IMG/VR virus record: IMGVR_UViG_3300023116_000042
Location: 1-64,000 of that record
Reading direction: 5' to 3' (one strand)
DNA: 64,000 nucleotides
Source of the DNA: a virus
A model generated the notes under the pieces. It saw only the letters and a program-made list of their open reading frames with translations. It had not been told where the DNA came from and ran no database searches. Both the position numbers and the translations under genes were made by a program. Every line of letters begins with the position of its first letter. Position 1 is the stretch's first letter. Below are positions 37,765-45,507 of the stretch, piece after piece.

Positions 37765-38458
37765 AACCGAAGACCTACTGAACCCAGATCTGGAGTTTAT
37801 TAATTCCAGTACGGGTATCCTCTCTCGACTATGGAGACTAACACTTTGGAAACTGCAACTCAGCTATCCTAAATGGGAATCAAACGTAGGAAACTATGTA
37901 GCCATTATGGAAAGGATATATGGAGTTAAGCGAGCCCAAAATATTAAGGGTAATCTTGATGATGCCCTTAAAGCTGACGACATGACGTGGGCTAACTTTG
38001 TTAAAGGGATGGTTATTCTAAACCGCCCTATAACAAAATTAACTTTCCGTGCCGTCAAGGGCGAAGTAGAACTGGAGCGAACAATTGTTATTAAGACGGT
38101 TGCCACATGTACCAGAGCGAATGAAGTATTCGAACTAGAACATATGGAAGAGAGTCGGATTAACTTGAAGAATGTATTGAACGATATCTTCGATACCTAT
38201 ATAGGAAATGAAGAGGATTGGCAAAATGCATTAGTCAAATACTCCGAACAAAAGTCTAAAGTATCGGTTGAACGTGAAGGCGAAGAACGCTCAGCTTCAG
38301 CAGTCAGATCTTCTATTAAGAAGAAACTGAAAACTCCAACTATAATGTGGAAGTCCTTCGTAGAGGGATTGGAAATATGTGAGCTTGACTATATCGAGCT
38401 AACATTAGTCCTAGGCGGCACACGCTGCTTGCAATTAAATCTTAGGGCTAATCTATAG
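37754..38458 (+). CDS. hypothetical protein
   Basis: 234 residues from ATG 37754, preceded by GGAGA; an upstream ATG at 37691 lies in the preceding gene. Contains two helical/beta blocks that may also be duplicated (MTWANFVKGMVI... and TIMWKSFVEGLEI..., both followed by beta strands). Overlaps the preceding gene by 11 bases. No family recognised. Confidence 0.6.
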   Translation: MSVETEDLLNPDLEFINSSTGILSRLWRLTLWKLQLSYPKWESNVGNYVAIMERIYGVKRAQNIKGNLDDALKADDMTWANFVKGMVILNRPITKLTFRAVKGEVELERTIVIKTVATCTRANEVFELEHMEESRINLKNVLNDIFDTYIGNEEDWQNALVKYSEQKSKVSVEREGEERSASAVRSSIKKKLKTPTIMWKSFVEGLEICELDYIELTLVLGGTRCLQLNLRANL

Positions 38459-38493
38459 CCCTAAGGTATATAAAAACAAAACGGGAGAAACAT

Positions 38494-38853
38494 ATGACTA
38501 AGCATATTAATGGCGATATTGATTTTAGTAAATCTCTAACGATCGCACAACCAACAGGAATCCATGCTTTTCATATTTGTAACGGTAAGCTAAAGATCAC
38601 TGATGTTTATCATCAGGAAGATGTTGGCGTACCGGTACCGATAGAAGATGATCTGGTCTCGCTTATGGTGGGCAAAGAAAAACTTATATTATCGAAACAA
38701 TCTTGGGATGATTCAAAACAAGAATCTCACTACGTCTTTGAAGAAGACATTAAAACCTTTGTACCTATGACTGAAAAGCCAGATTTAAATGGATACTGCG
38801 AATTCGTAGTTGATCCACGTAGCGCTTCTATTCTACCAGTTAAGGTAGCGTAG
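38494..38853 (+). CDS. hypothetical protein
   Basis: 119 residues, beta-rich, soluble; ribosome site GGGAGAAA. No recognised motif. Ends just before the terminator at 38863. Confidence 0.6.
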   Translation: MTKHINGDIDFSKSLTIAQPTGIHAFHICNGKLKITDVYHQEDVGVPVPIEDDLVSLMVGKEKLILSKQSWDDSKQESHYVFEEDIKTFVPMTEKPDLNGYCEFVVDPRSASILPVKVA

Positions 38854-38862
38854 AAGTATAAG

Positions 38863-38887
38863 TAAGGGCTTCGGCCCTTATTTTTTT
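38863..38887 (+). terminator. terminator
   Basis: 7-bp stem TAAGGGC / GCCCTTA with a TTCG loop, followed by T7. The next gene's GGGGGG ribosome site is immediately downstream. Confidence 0.85.
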
Positions 38888-38897
38888 GGGGGGAATT

Positions 38898-39236
38898 ATG
38901 TTAATTGAGATAACAAAAATAAAACTAATGAAGGCTGGGCAGGCTGAAAAGTCATGCCATAGACATTACCTTCGTATGATACCGGACCATGTAAGTACGG
39001 TAAATGAAGAAGACTTTACTCATTGGATACCTGCATACCTTGATTATAACGTAATTGAAGATCTTTATGAAGTGGGCGAGTCTATTTTTAGTCTACTTGC
39101 CTATGTAGGTATTGCTTTACATGAAGGTATGGTTTTATCTGTATCGGAAGCGGACGGTAGTCTTTGGTTTAACAAGCCTTACTGTCCTCCATTAACAAAA
39201 GAATTAGAAAAAGAATATGTGGCTCCTTGCCACTAA
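38898..39236 (+). CDS. hypothetical protein
   Basis: 112 residues from ATG 38898, the start having GGGGGG upstream. Soluble, no motif recognised. Followed closely by 39253. Confidence 0.55.
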   Translation: MLIEITKIKLMKAGQAEKSCHRHYLRMIPDHVSTVNEEDFTHWIPAYLDYNVIEDLYEVGESIFSLLAYVGIALHEGMVLSVSEADGSLWFNKPYCPPLTKELEKEYVAPCH

Positions 39237-39252
39237 CGATGGAGAAAAGGAA

Positions 39253-39786
39253 ATGAAAGCTAAAACTTTAATACTTAATCTAGGTGGCGATTTAGTCTAT
39301 CTAGATAGATATAAAGATGGCGTCCATAGATCTTGCAATGGAGACAAGCGAGGCTTATCATCCATAAAGATAGACGCGACTACTATGATTGTTGTGCAGC
39401 CTAGTGGCGCATGGCTAAGGGTAGGTACTAAGAAATCTGATTATTTGTGGATTTCCTTACATGCTTCTTCACCAGCACTCCCTAACTATTTCGACGAACC
39501 TGCTATTAATATCGATATTACCGATACCCACTTTGTTGCCGATACCCACAGTGGTGTAGAAATGGCAGAAAGTGACTTCGGTGAAGGTAAGCCTGTTTTA
39601 CATACCGTACGTTTTAAAGAAGCGGTATTAGGAAATCTAACTAATAAGCCTGAAGAGATTATGGTCAGTTTCCCTGAAGATGCTGTTTGTAATCTACAAG
39701 CTTTCTGCTATTTTGCTGCCGAATTTAAAGATCTTCTTCCGGTTGTTAACAAAGAGTTAATGTTAATACCGTTTGAGAAGAAGTAG
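39253..39786 (+). CDS. hypothetical protein
   Basis: 177 residues from ATG 39253, with AAAGGAA upstream; an ATG at 39217 would lie inside the preceding gene. Beta-rich, no recognised motif. May be related in fold to 38494-38853 but identity is not evident. Confidence 0.55.
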   Translation: MKAKTLILNLGGDLVYLDRYKDGVHRSCNGDKRGLSSIKIDATTMIVVQPSGAWLRVGTKKSDYLWISLHASSPALPNYFDEPAINIDITDTHFVADTHSGVEMAESDFGEGKPVLHTVRFKEAVLGNLTNKPEEIMVSFPEDAVCNLQAFCYFAAEFKDLLPVVNKELMLIPFEKK

Positions 39787-39808
39787 ATACAAATAAACAG
39801 GAGTCCGT

Positions 39809-40951
39809 ATGACTGAATCTACTATTAAGCCGACTACGTTTTCTAATGGTCCGAGCGATTCCCCCAAAGTAGCCGATGCATACGACCCCGGTTCTGTATT
39901 CGGTTTTAATGTCGATCTTTCCAGTAGTTTAGGTGGGGGTGGTTTTTCCATCCCCGGTCTACCGCCGGGTAAGATCAGTGAAACTCTTTTGGATGGAGAC
40001 TTAACTGCCGCATTGCAGCGAGACAACCTTACTCTTGCAGACGCTATTCGAAATGTTAAGAATGATCTACCTCCAAATGCTTCTCTAGACGATGTCCTTA
40101 AGAGCAATAGCTTAAGTGATGTTATCGCTACCACTAAACGTCTTACTGAGACAATGGACCCTTCTTTAATAGGTAGTCTGGCAGGAGATGATGTAGACTT
40201 CCTTATAAAGGAAACAGGTAAGTTAACGAATAGTGTTATTATTCGAGACGGCAAACTTACCTTAGATAATTTAAAAGATGCCTCCGGATTTGATTATGCA
40301 GTGACTGCTGCAGTAGGCGTCTATGTAGTTAAGAAAGCTATGACAAGCGAAGGTCGTGAAGACTTACTTGGAATGATAGCCGGTACGAAACTTCCTTCTC
40401 TTCTCCAGAATGCTGCAATGGATTCTATTATGGATCTAGCTGCCGAATATGGATTAGAAGATGTTGTTTCTTCTCTGATAGATGTTATCGGAGACAGGAT
40501 GACAAACGAGAAGCGTACTCAGACTGCAAAAGAATTACTTAAGGGCTTTAAATATAGCGATAAGCCTGTGATTACTTCTCTTAGTACTAGCGAGAAAAGT
40601 CTGATTACAGATACTGCTGAGTTCTTTGGGGCCAGTTCTGCTTTTGCCAATTTAATTGGTGAAACGGCAGAAGGTTTAACGGAAGAGAAATCTTATCCTA
40701 CAAAAGCTCAGCAAGGCGCTGCTTTAATAGATGCTTTAAATAAAGTAGACCCTAACTGGAATAAAGCTATTCGCAATGGTACGACTATCTCCAAGATGGA
40801 TAATTATCGTTATGCTTCTAGAGATGCTCAGACTGCACTAGCCTATGACCCTCGTACCAAGGTTTCCTTTGTTACTTGGAAAACCAGAAAGTATCGCCCT
40901 ACCGACTGGAAGCGTTTAGCTAGAAAACAATACCGTAGAATCTATCTATAG
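39809..40951 (+). CDS. possible virion structural protein
   Basis: 380 residues. N-terminal Ser/Gly/Pro-rich (SSSLGGGGFSIPGLPPGK) and disordered, then a largely helical core, and a basic C-terminus (TWKTRKYRPTDWKRLARKQYRR) that could contact DNA. Ribosome site AGGAG. No enzymatic motif. A head or tail role is plausible; the position between early-type genes is atypical. Confidence 0.5.
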   Translation: MTESTIKPTTFSNGPSDSPKVADAYDPGSVFGFNVDLSSSLGGGGFSIPGLPPGKISETLLDGDLTAALQRDNLTLADAIRNVKNDLPPNASLDDVLKSNSLSDVIATTKRLTETMDPSLIGSLAGDDVDFLIKETGKLTNSVIIRDGKLTLDNLKDASGFDYAVTAAVGVYVVKKAMTSEGREDLLGMIAGTKLPSLLQNAAMDSIMDLAAEYGLEDVVSSLIDVIGDRMTNEKRTQTAKELLKGFKYSDKPVITSLSTSEKSLITDTAEFFGASSAFANLIGETAEGLTEEKSYPTKAQQGAALIDALNKVDPNWNKAIRNGTTISKMDNYRYASRDAQTALAYDPRTKVSFVTWKTRKYRPTDWKRLARKQYRRIYL

Positions 40952-40955
40952 TACT

Positions 40956-40990
40956 AACTACCCTACCTTTTTCGGTAGGGTAGTTTTTTA
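40956..40990 (+). terminator. terminator
   Basis: 12-bp stem AACTACCCTACC / GGTAGGGTAGTT, loop TTTTTC, then a T run. Confidence 0.9.
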
Positions 40991-41038
40991 TGCCCTTAAC
41001 TTATTTTTTATATAAAAAACTTAAATAAGGGATTTGTT

Positions 41039-41584
41039 ATGATAACCTCTATTGCAACTATTACCGGACTAGCTCTAAGAGAAGCTAGGGAGATTTTAGG
41101 ATATGGTTTAACTAAAGCCGCTAAGCGTTTATGTTTAACTGAGAACAGTCTTGGTCGTTATGAGGTAGGGCAGGGTAAACCGTCCCTCTCTAAGCTGTAT
41201 GAGTTTGCAGGACTATTAGGATTTGACCTTATGGTTCTTATTAACCGAGTAGAAGAAGTAAGGACAATTTTAGAAGCGGAAGGTTGGCATGTTTCTCCGG
41301 AAGTACCTGAAGAAAACGATGACCTACTTCAAGGCATTCTTTATATTAAAAGAGACGGGAACTTCTTTCTGGACAAACGCGACGATAAACACAATATTAT
41401 TCCTGAAGTAAGAAGTAAGTACCTTCCCTTTAAAGACCCTAAGCGTTCTATGAATGATCGTGAACGTAGACGTTCCTGCAATGGCTGTCCTTTCCTTTAT
41501 GCTATCTATGGTGCATATTACCTAGAATTGAATATGGTAACTCAGGCAGAAGCCGAAACTATCCCTGGGCGTGTTCCAGAGTAA
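41039..41584 (+). CDS. XRE-family helix-turn-helix protein
   Basis: 181 residues. Residues ~9-60 form a Cro/CI-type helix-turn-helix: ALREAREILGYGLTKAAKRL then LTENSLGRYEVGQGKPSLSKLYEFA. The remaining ~110 residues include a CNGC motif followed by an aromatic segment. Probably a DNA-binding regulator. It sits alone between terminator 40956 and promoter 41575. Confidence 0.8.
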   Translation: MITSIATITGLALREAREILGYGLTKAAKRLCLTENSLGRYEVGQGKPSLSKLYEFAGLLGFDLMVLINRVEEVRTILEAEGWHVSPEVPEENDDLLQGILYIKRDGNFFLDKRDDKHNIIPEVRSKYLPFKDPKRSMNDRERRRSCNGCPFLYAIYGAYYLELNMVTQAEAETIPGRVPE

Positions 41585-41600
41585 AATAGTACTATATTAC
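41575..41600 (+). promoter_or_regulatory. phiKZ-type early promoter
   Basis: TCCAG, 12 nt, CTATATTAC, then ATAGGTGAG. The upstream box lies in the end of 41039-41584. 58 bases upstream of 41659. Confidence 0.75.
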
Positions 41601-41658
41601 ATAGGTGAGGCTGTAGAAATGATTCTGCGTCTCTTGACTACCTTACAAAGGAAAATCT

Positions 41659-42243
41659 ATGGATACTAAAATAGAGAAAGGACTAGCCAAAATCGAAGAA
41701 AGCTTAATTGCTTCTGAGATGAGATACAATCCCTCACGAAAGTGGGCGACTGAGATCTTAAAGGCGAAGGACACTTGCGAACGTCTAGGGAGAGCTTCTG
41801 GCAATCCTTACTTAAGTCATGCTGTATGGCTTAACCAAATTGCTGGGGCGTATCGTGAGGAATCTGTCTCTAAAGCAGAGTATCACAATGTTCTATGTGC
41901 GGCCTATGTCGCATGTCAGGATATTGACGATGTACCCATGCATCTCGTTAACAACATTGTTAAGGAGGGTTCATCTATAAATGAAATGCTGCTTTTTAGT
42001 ACATGGCTTGAACTTAGGGCGAAGTTGTTCGAAGAGGATGGTTCTTTTACCATCGAGCATGCAATGGACGTGAGTAAGATTATCTTGCGCACGGATCGAC
42101 TTGTCGGTCATGCTGCTTTCTTCAACACCCTTGAGGAGGAAGTCTTGGTTGGTGAGTGGCCTTCTGGTTTTACCAGAGTGTCATTTGAATTGTTTCAGCG
42201 TCTGTCTTCTGGCAAGTTGATTCAAGAAATGTTAGCTGCTTAA
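41659..42243 (+). CDS. hypothetical early protein
   Basis: 194 residues, helical, soluble, no motif recognised; ribosome site AAAGGAAA. First gene of an operon extending to 45448. An imperfect hairpin (41607-41633) lies in its leader. Confidence 0.65.
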   Translation: MDTKIEKGLAKIEESLIASEMRYNPSRKWATEILKAKDTCERLGRASGNPYLSHAVWLNQIAGAYREESVSKAEYHNVLCAAYVACQDIDDVPMHLVNNIVKEGSSINEMLLFSTWLELRAKLFEEDGSFTIEHAMDVSKIILRTDRLVGHAAFFNTLEEEVLVGEWPSGFTRVSFELFQRLSSGKLIQEMLAA

Positions 42244-42254
42244 CCTGTAGTACG

Positions 42255-42284
42255 AAGGCCTTGCTCCTAGTGGGCAAGGTCCTT
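42255..42284 (+). terminator. intercistronic hairpin / weak terminator
   Basis: AAGGCCTTGC / GCAAGGTCCTT with one bulged T, followed by TTCTGC. May attenuate transcription. Confidence 0.5.
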
Positions 42285-42319
42285 TTCTGCAGCCTCAAAT
42301 TTTAACTGGAGAGAAAACA

Positions 42320-42724
42320 ATGAAACGCATTGATGCATTAGTTGACGCCGCTCTTATTGAACTGCCTAAACTAGCAGAAGGAAGGGAACACAGCAAGACT
42401 CTACGCGAGATTGCTTCTAAGCTCGATAGCGAAAATTTATCTGAGCTAGTCTTGGACTATAAAAATAAATTAAAAGACGACATCACTACTGGTACAATGG
42501 CTTGGGCCTTAGGTGGACATGAAGAATTCGACGCGATGAAATCATCCGATCGTGACTTCGTTTCCTGCTCTATCGCTTACAATGTACTACAGGCTTTAAC
42601 TTTACCTAAGTTGAATCCTGAAGGATATGAATACCATCGAGAAAAACTAGAAACTGGTATCATTGAATGGTTAGGTCGCCACCGTGCGATGGTCTCACCT
42701 CGCCGCCTACGTAGTGTAGGTTAA
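42320..42724 (+). CDS. hypothetical protein
   Basis: 134 residues, helical, soluble; ribosome site GGAGAGAA. No motif recognised. Confidence 0.6.
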   Translation: MKRIDALVDAALIELPKLAEGREHSKTLREIASKLDSENLSELVLDYKNKLKDDITTGTMAWALGGHEEFDAMKSSDRDFVSCSIAYNVLQALTLPKLNPEGYEYHREKLETGIIEWLGRHRAMVSPRRLRSVG

Positions 42725-42733
42725 AGAGACCAC

Positions 42734-42759
42734 GTCCCCCTGCTTACATAGAGGGGGAC
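42734..42759 (+). other. intercistronic stem-loop
   Basis: 8-bp stem GTCCCCCT / AGGGGGAC without a T tract, between 42320 and 42788. Confidence 0.5.
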
Positions 42760-42787
42760 ATTATAAATAAAATCGGGAGAAACGATT

Positions 42788-43168
42788 ATGATAAGTTTAA
42801 TATTAATAATGGCAATCATTGGAGTAGGCATACTACTCATAAAGAATGGTACCGAAGGAGCTTGGGGTCTTCTAGGTGTCAGCGATATGATTGACGAATT
42901 TAAGAAGGGGCGTTGGTTTTATGCCGTCTTCTTTTCTGGCGCATTTACTGCAGCATTTATAGTAGTATCCATACGTGTTGCAACAGCCATGCTTAACGTA
43001 GATCCAATTCTAGCTAAATCAGAATTTATATTTAACTTAGTGTTATTTGGATTCTTTGCTTTAACATTTGGATTGTCATCTGGCGAAACGGAAGTAGAGA
43101 AAGGGGCGCGTATCGGCATCTTAATGATTACTGTAGGCGCGTTCTTCATTCACCTCTTTACAAAGTAA
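42788..43168 (+). CDS. multi-span membrane protein
   Basis: 126 residues with four hydrophobic segments: ~1-17, ~41-65, ~77-92 and ~103-123. Ribosome site GGGAGAAA. No family recognised. Probably in the host inner membrane. Confidence 0.65.
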   Translation: MISLILIMAIIGVGILLIKNGTEGAWGLLGVSDMIDEFKKGRWFYAVFFSGAFTAAFIVVSIRVATAMLNVDPILAKSEFIFNLVLFGFFALTFGLSSGETEVEKGARIGILMITVGAFFIHLFTK

Positions 43169-43226
43169 TAAATAAAATAAAGCTCCGGTAACACGGAGCA
43201 CTTGTCCATTACAGGAGAATATAAAA

Positions 43227-43616
43227 ATGGAACAGTTTCAAAACGAATATGTAGACATCGCTCACTTCTTACGTGTAAAGCGTACTCTACTTAAATACGG
43301 TAAGTACTCTCTAGCGGAAGCTAATGGAATATCCGTTGAATCAATTGATGCGTTTGAGAACCCACTTGTATGTAAATACACTGCAACTGATATGGCCTGT
43401 ATACAAACCATTTACGGCCTAGATGAAAAAGATATGTTAACTGCTAAAGACTTAATTGAAGACGCTAAGTCTATTATCAATGTTGACATGGTTAGATTAT
43501 CTCGCAACGCTTGGAATAAACTTGCAGTAGTAATGAAAACGATGAAAAATACCGACCCGCTTAAATGGGACGAATATCGTGATGTAGTTACTCTAGACTT
43601 AAAGGAAGTCTGCTAA
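43227..43616 (+). CDS. possible degenerate XRE-like protein
   Basis: 129 residues. Residues ~10-60 (AHFLRVKRTLLKYGKYSLAE then NGISVESIDAFEN) have the layout of an XRE helix-turn-helix but with weak matches. Ribosome site AGGAG. The stop overlaps the next start (TAATGG). A short hairpin GCTCCG/CGGAGC lies 30 bases upstream. Confidence 0.5.
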   Translation: MEQFQNEYVDIAHFLRVKRTLLKYGKYSLAEANGISVESIDAFENPLVCKYTATDMACIQTIYGLDEKDMLTAKDLIEDAKSIINVDMVRLSRNAWNKLAVVMKTMKNTDPLKWDEYRDVVTLDLKEVC

Positions 43617-43996
43617 TGGTTAGTTATCTTAGACCGGTTAGTGACGCACTTGCCGTAGTACGTGATTCTAAAACTGAGCAACAATGGCTTATGAAATTTA
43701 TTGACGTATTCCAAAATGGGGACTACCAGATGGAATTATATAAATTCAAACATAACCTTGATGCGCAAATAACAATGCTTATCGCGGAACGCAGAGCCAT
43801 CCCTTTAACTCATTATGATAAGTCTCTTCATGAATCCGTTTGGAAAAGAAAGACGCGTAGTATTACTGTATTAAAGTTAATGCGTCGGACCAGTCTTTAT
43901 ATCCTACTCGGACTTAAGGGTGAAAGAAGTTTATCTTTTTATCTTTGGCTTAAGACTCTAACCTTCTTTTCTAAATTTATAATTAAACGCACATAG
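43616..43996 (+). CDS. hypothetical basic protein
   Basis: 126 residues; strongly basic C-terminal half (KRKTRSITVLKLMRRTSLYILL...KFIIKRT) with alternating hydrophobic residues that could lie on or in a membrane. Coupled to the preceding gene by overlap. Function unknown. Confidence 0.6.
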   Translation: MVSYLRPVSDALAVVRDSKTEQQWLMKFIDVFQNGDYQMELYKFKHNLDAQITMLIAERRAIPLTHYDKSLHESVWKRKTRSITVLKLMRRTSLYILLGLKGERSLSFYLWLKTLTFFSKFIIKRT

Positions 43997-44004
43997 GAGT
44001 TCAC

Positions 44005-44733
44005 ATGGAACTTAAGCAAATAACGATGGATATGATGGGCATGAATGTGTTCGAGCAAACCATCTTACGCCGCAGTCGCTTATTCAAAAATATTGAACTA
44101 GCGAAAGAACTAATAGATTATACTCCGGGTTTCGATACGCTAGATGACATTAAGTCCATCAAAGAAGTTAAAGATGGTGTTGATATAGAGCTAGATGATG
44201 GCGTTACACTTAAGTGTGACAAAGAAGGCATTATCTGGGAAGTAGATAACGGAGACGAGGTATTCCAAATCTCCGGTACCTTTCGTCCCGATAATCGTCC
44301 AGAGAAGCTTATCTTTGCCAAAGAGGGCTCTGAAGAACATCAGTTTGCCTCTTTCAAATACGATCCGTATGGACACGTACTTGTTATCAACGAGAACGAT
44401 GAGGACTTCAATGGCTTCGATATTGATTACTACGGTAAAGATAAGGGCGAGGAATTCAAGGCTGGGATTGACGCTCGATTCCTTGATGCTCGCTGTGCAT
44501 TCGAACCCTGCGATATTAATCAATGGCGTCTATCTCGCTTTGATGATTATGACGAACACTTTGAAGCGCATCTGACTTATCATAAAGACGGGAAGTTGGA
44601 TGAAGTGAAAATCGAATACGTCGTACGTACTCTTGACTCAGTTAAGCTGAAGTTTAGCTATGATGATGAAGGGAATTGTACAGACGTTACTGAGGACTAT
44701 CTTCATACGTCTGGGGATTATAGTTATGAGTAG
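44005..44733 (+). CDS. YD-repeat-like protein 2
   Basis: 242 residues. N-terminal helical ~50 residues, then repeated short beta units: LDDGVTLKCDKEGIIWEVDNG, FKYDPYGHVLVI and FSYDDEGNCTDV, resembling YD repeats and similar in layout to 5862-6671 and 44726-45448. Acidic. No signal or toxin domain. Overlaps the next gene by 8 bases. Confidence 0.6.
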   Translation: MELKQITMDMMGMNVFEQTILRRSRLFKNIELAKELIDYTPGFDTLDDIKSIKEVKDGVDIELDDGVTLKCDKEGIIWEVDNGDEVFQISGTFRPDNRPEKLIFAKEGSEEHQFASFKYDPYGHVLVINENDEDFNGFDIDYYGKDKGEEFKAGIDARFLDARCAFEPCDINQWRLSRFDDYDEHFEAHLTYHKDGKLDEVKIEYVVRTLDSVKLKFSYDDEGNCTDVTEDYLHTSGDYSYE

Positions 44734-45448
44734 TATGCGGCTCAACCGATTGATGATGGAGTGCATGGATTGGTCTTGGGAAACTATCGCTATGATAGAG
44801 AAGTCGGGTCTTTTAGATTTGACTCTCCCTGAAATGCGCGTAGTTCTTTTAGACTATGAATTCTGCCATGAAATCCGAGAGATTTCTTCTATTGAAGAAT
44901 TGGAAGGCGGAAACATTCTTCTTAAACGAATAGATGGAATCAAATACTGGTTCGATAAAGATGGGAAGTTATTTAAGCAGACAGATACTTTTAATGAGTT
45001 CTTTGTCGAGACTGAGGTAGATTACTTAGGTCGCTTAACAGCCATTCGTCGATACCTTCCGTATAGTGGAGTTCATGGCCGTACGTATAAGTATGAAAAC
45101 GACCTTCGCTATCCTATAGAAGTGCATGAGATTGAAACGAACACTACCTACTCTGCATTCGCATGCACGGGCACGGCAGACTATGACAATATGACTCTCC
45201 AATTGTTTCATCCTGTATTAGGAGAAAAGATCTACGTTGTTCAAAACGGCCTAATGCGTTCAATGGATCAAGTTGCTCCCGATGGCTCACCATTCCGAGG
45301 CATGGTAATGGGCTACTCTGGAGATAAACTGAAGTATGTAGAAAAGATAAAGAAAGTCATGGATGTCGACCTTTCTCTTCGCTACAATCTTATCCATGAC
45401 GAGTCTGGTAAGTTTGAATCTATTGAAGTCGTTCCTCTTGGAAAATAA
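44726..45448 (+). CDS. YD-repeat-like protein 3
   Basis: 240 residues from ATG 44726, 8 bases before the previous stop; an upstream ATG at 44660 is in frame but inside the preceding gene. Same plan as 44005-44733: helical start (MECMDWSWETIAMIEKSGLL), then ILLKRIDGIKYWFDKDGKLF, VDYLGRLTAIRRYL and YKYENDLRYPIEV beta units. Tandem with gene 44005, so probably from duplication. Function unknown. Confidence 0.6.
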   Translation: MSSMRLNRLMMECMDWSWETIAMIEKSGLLDLTLPEMRVVLLDYEFCHEIREISSIEELEGGNILLKRIDGIKYWFDKDGKLFKQTDTFNEFFVETEVDYLGRLTAIRRYLPYSGVHGRTYKYENDLRYPIEVHEIETNTTYSAFACTGTADYDNMTLQLFHPVLGEKIYVVQNGLMRSMDQVAPDGSPFRGMVMGYSGDKLKYVEKIKKVMDVDLSLRYNLIHDESGKFESIEVVPLGK

Positions 45449-45460
45449 GACAACATAAAT

Positions 45461-45507
45461 ACTATACTCCTAGGCATTAGCCTAGGAGTATAGTTTATTC
45501 TTTTTTT
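45461..45507. terminator. bidirectional terminator, copy B of a repeat
   Basis: 15-bp stem ACTATACTCCTAGGC / GCCTAGGAGTATAGT, then TTTATTC and a T run. Nearly identical to 14277-14338. Confidence 0.9.

Noticed and set aside
38690-38710. TATATTAT inside gene 38494-38853 as a promoter
   Set aside because: Lies within a coding region and lacks the TCTAG-like box at 12-nt spacing.
39763-40254. 163-codon minus-strand ORF over the 39809 gene
   Set aside because: Antisense of a gene with a good start and ribosome site; no sensible composition.
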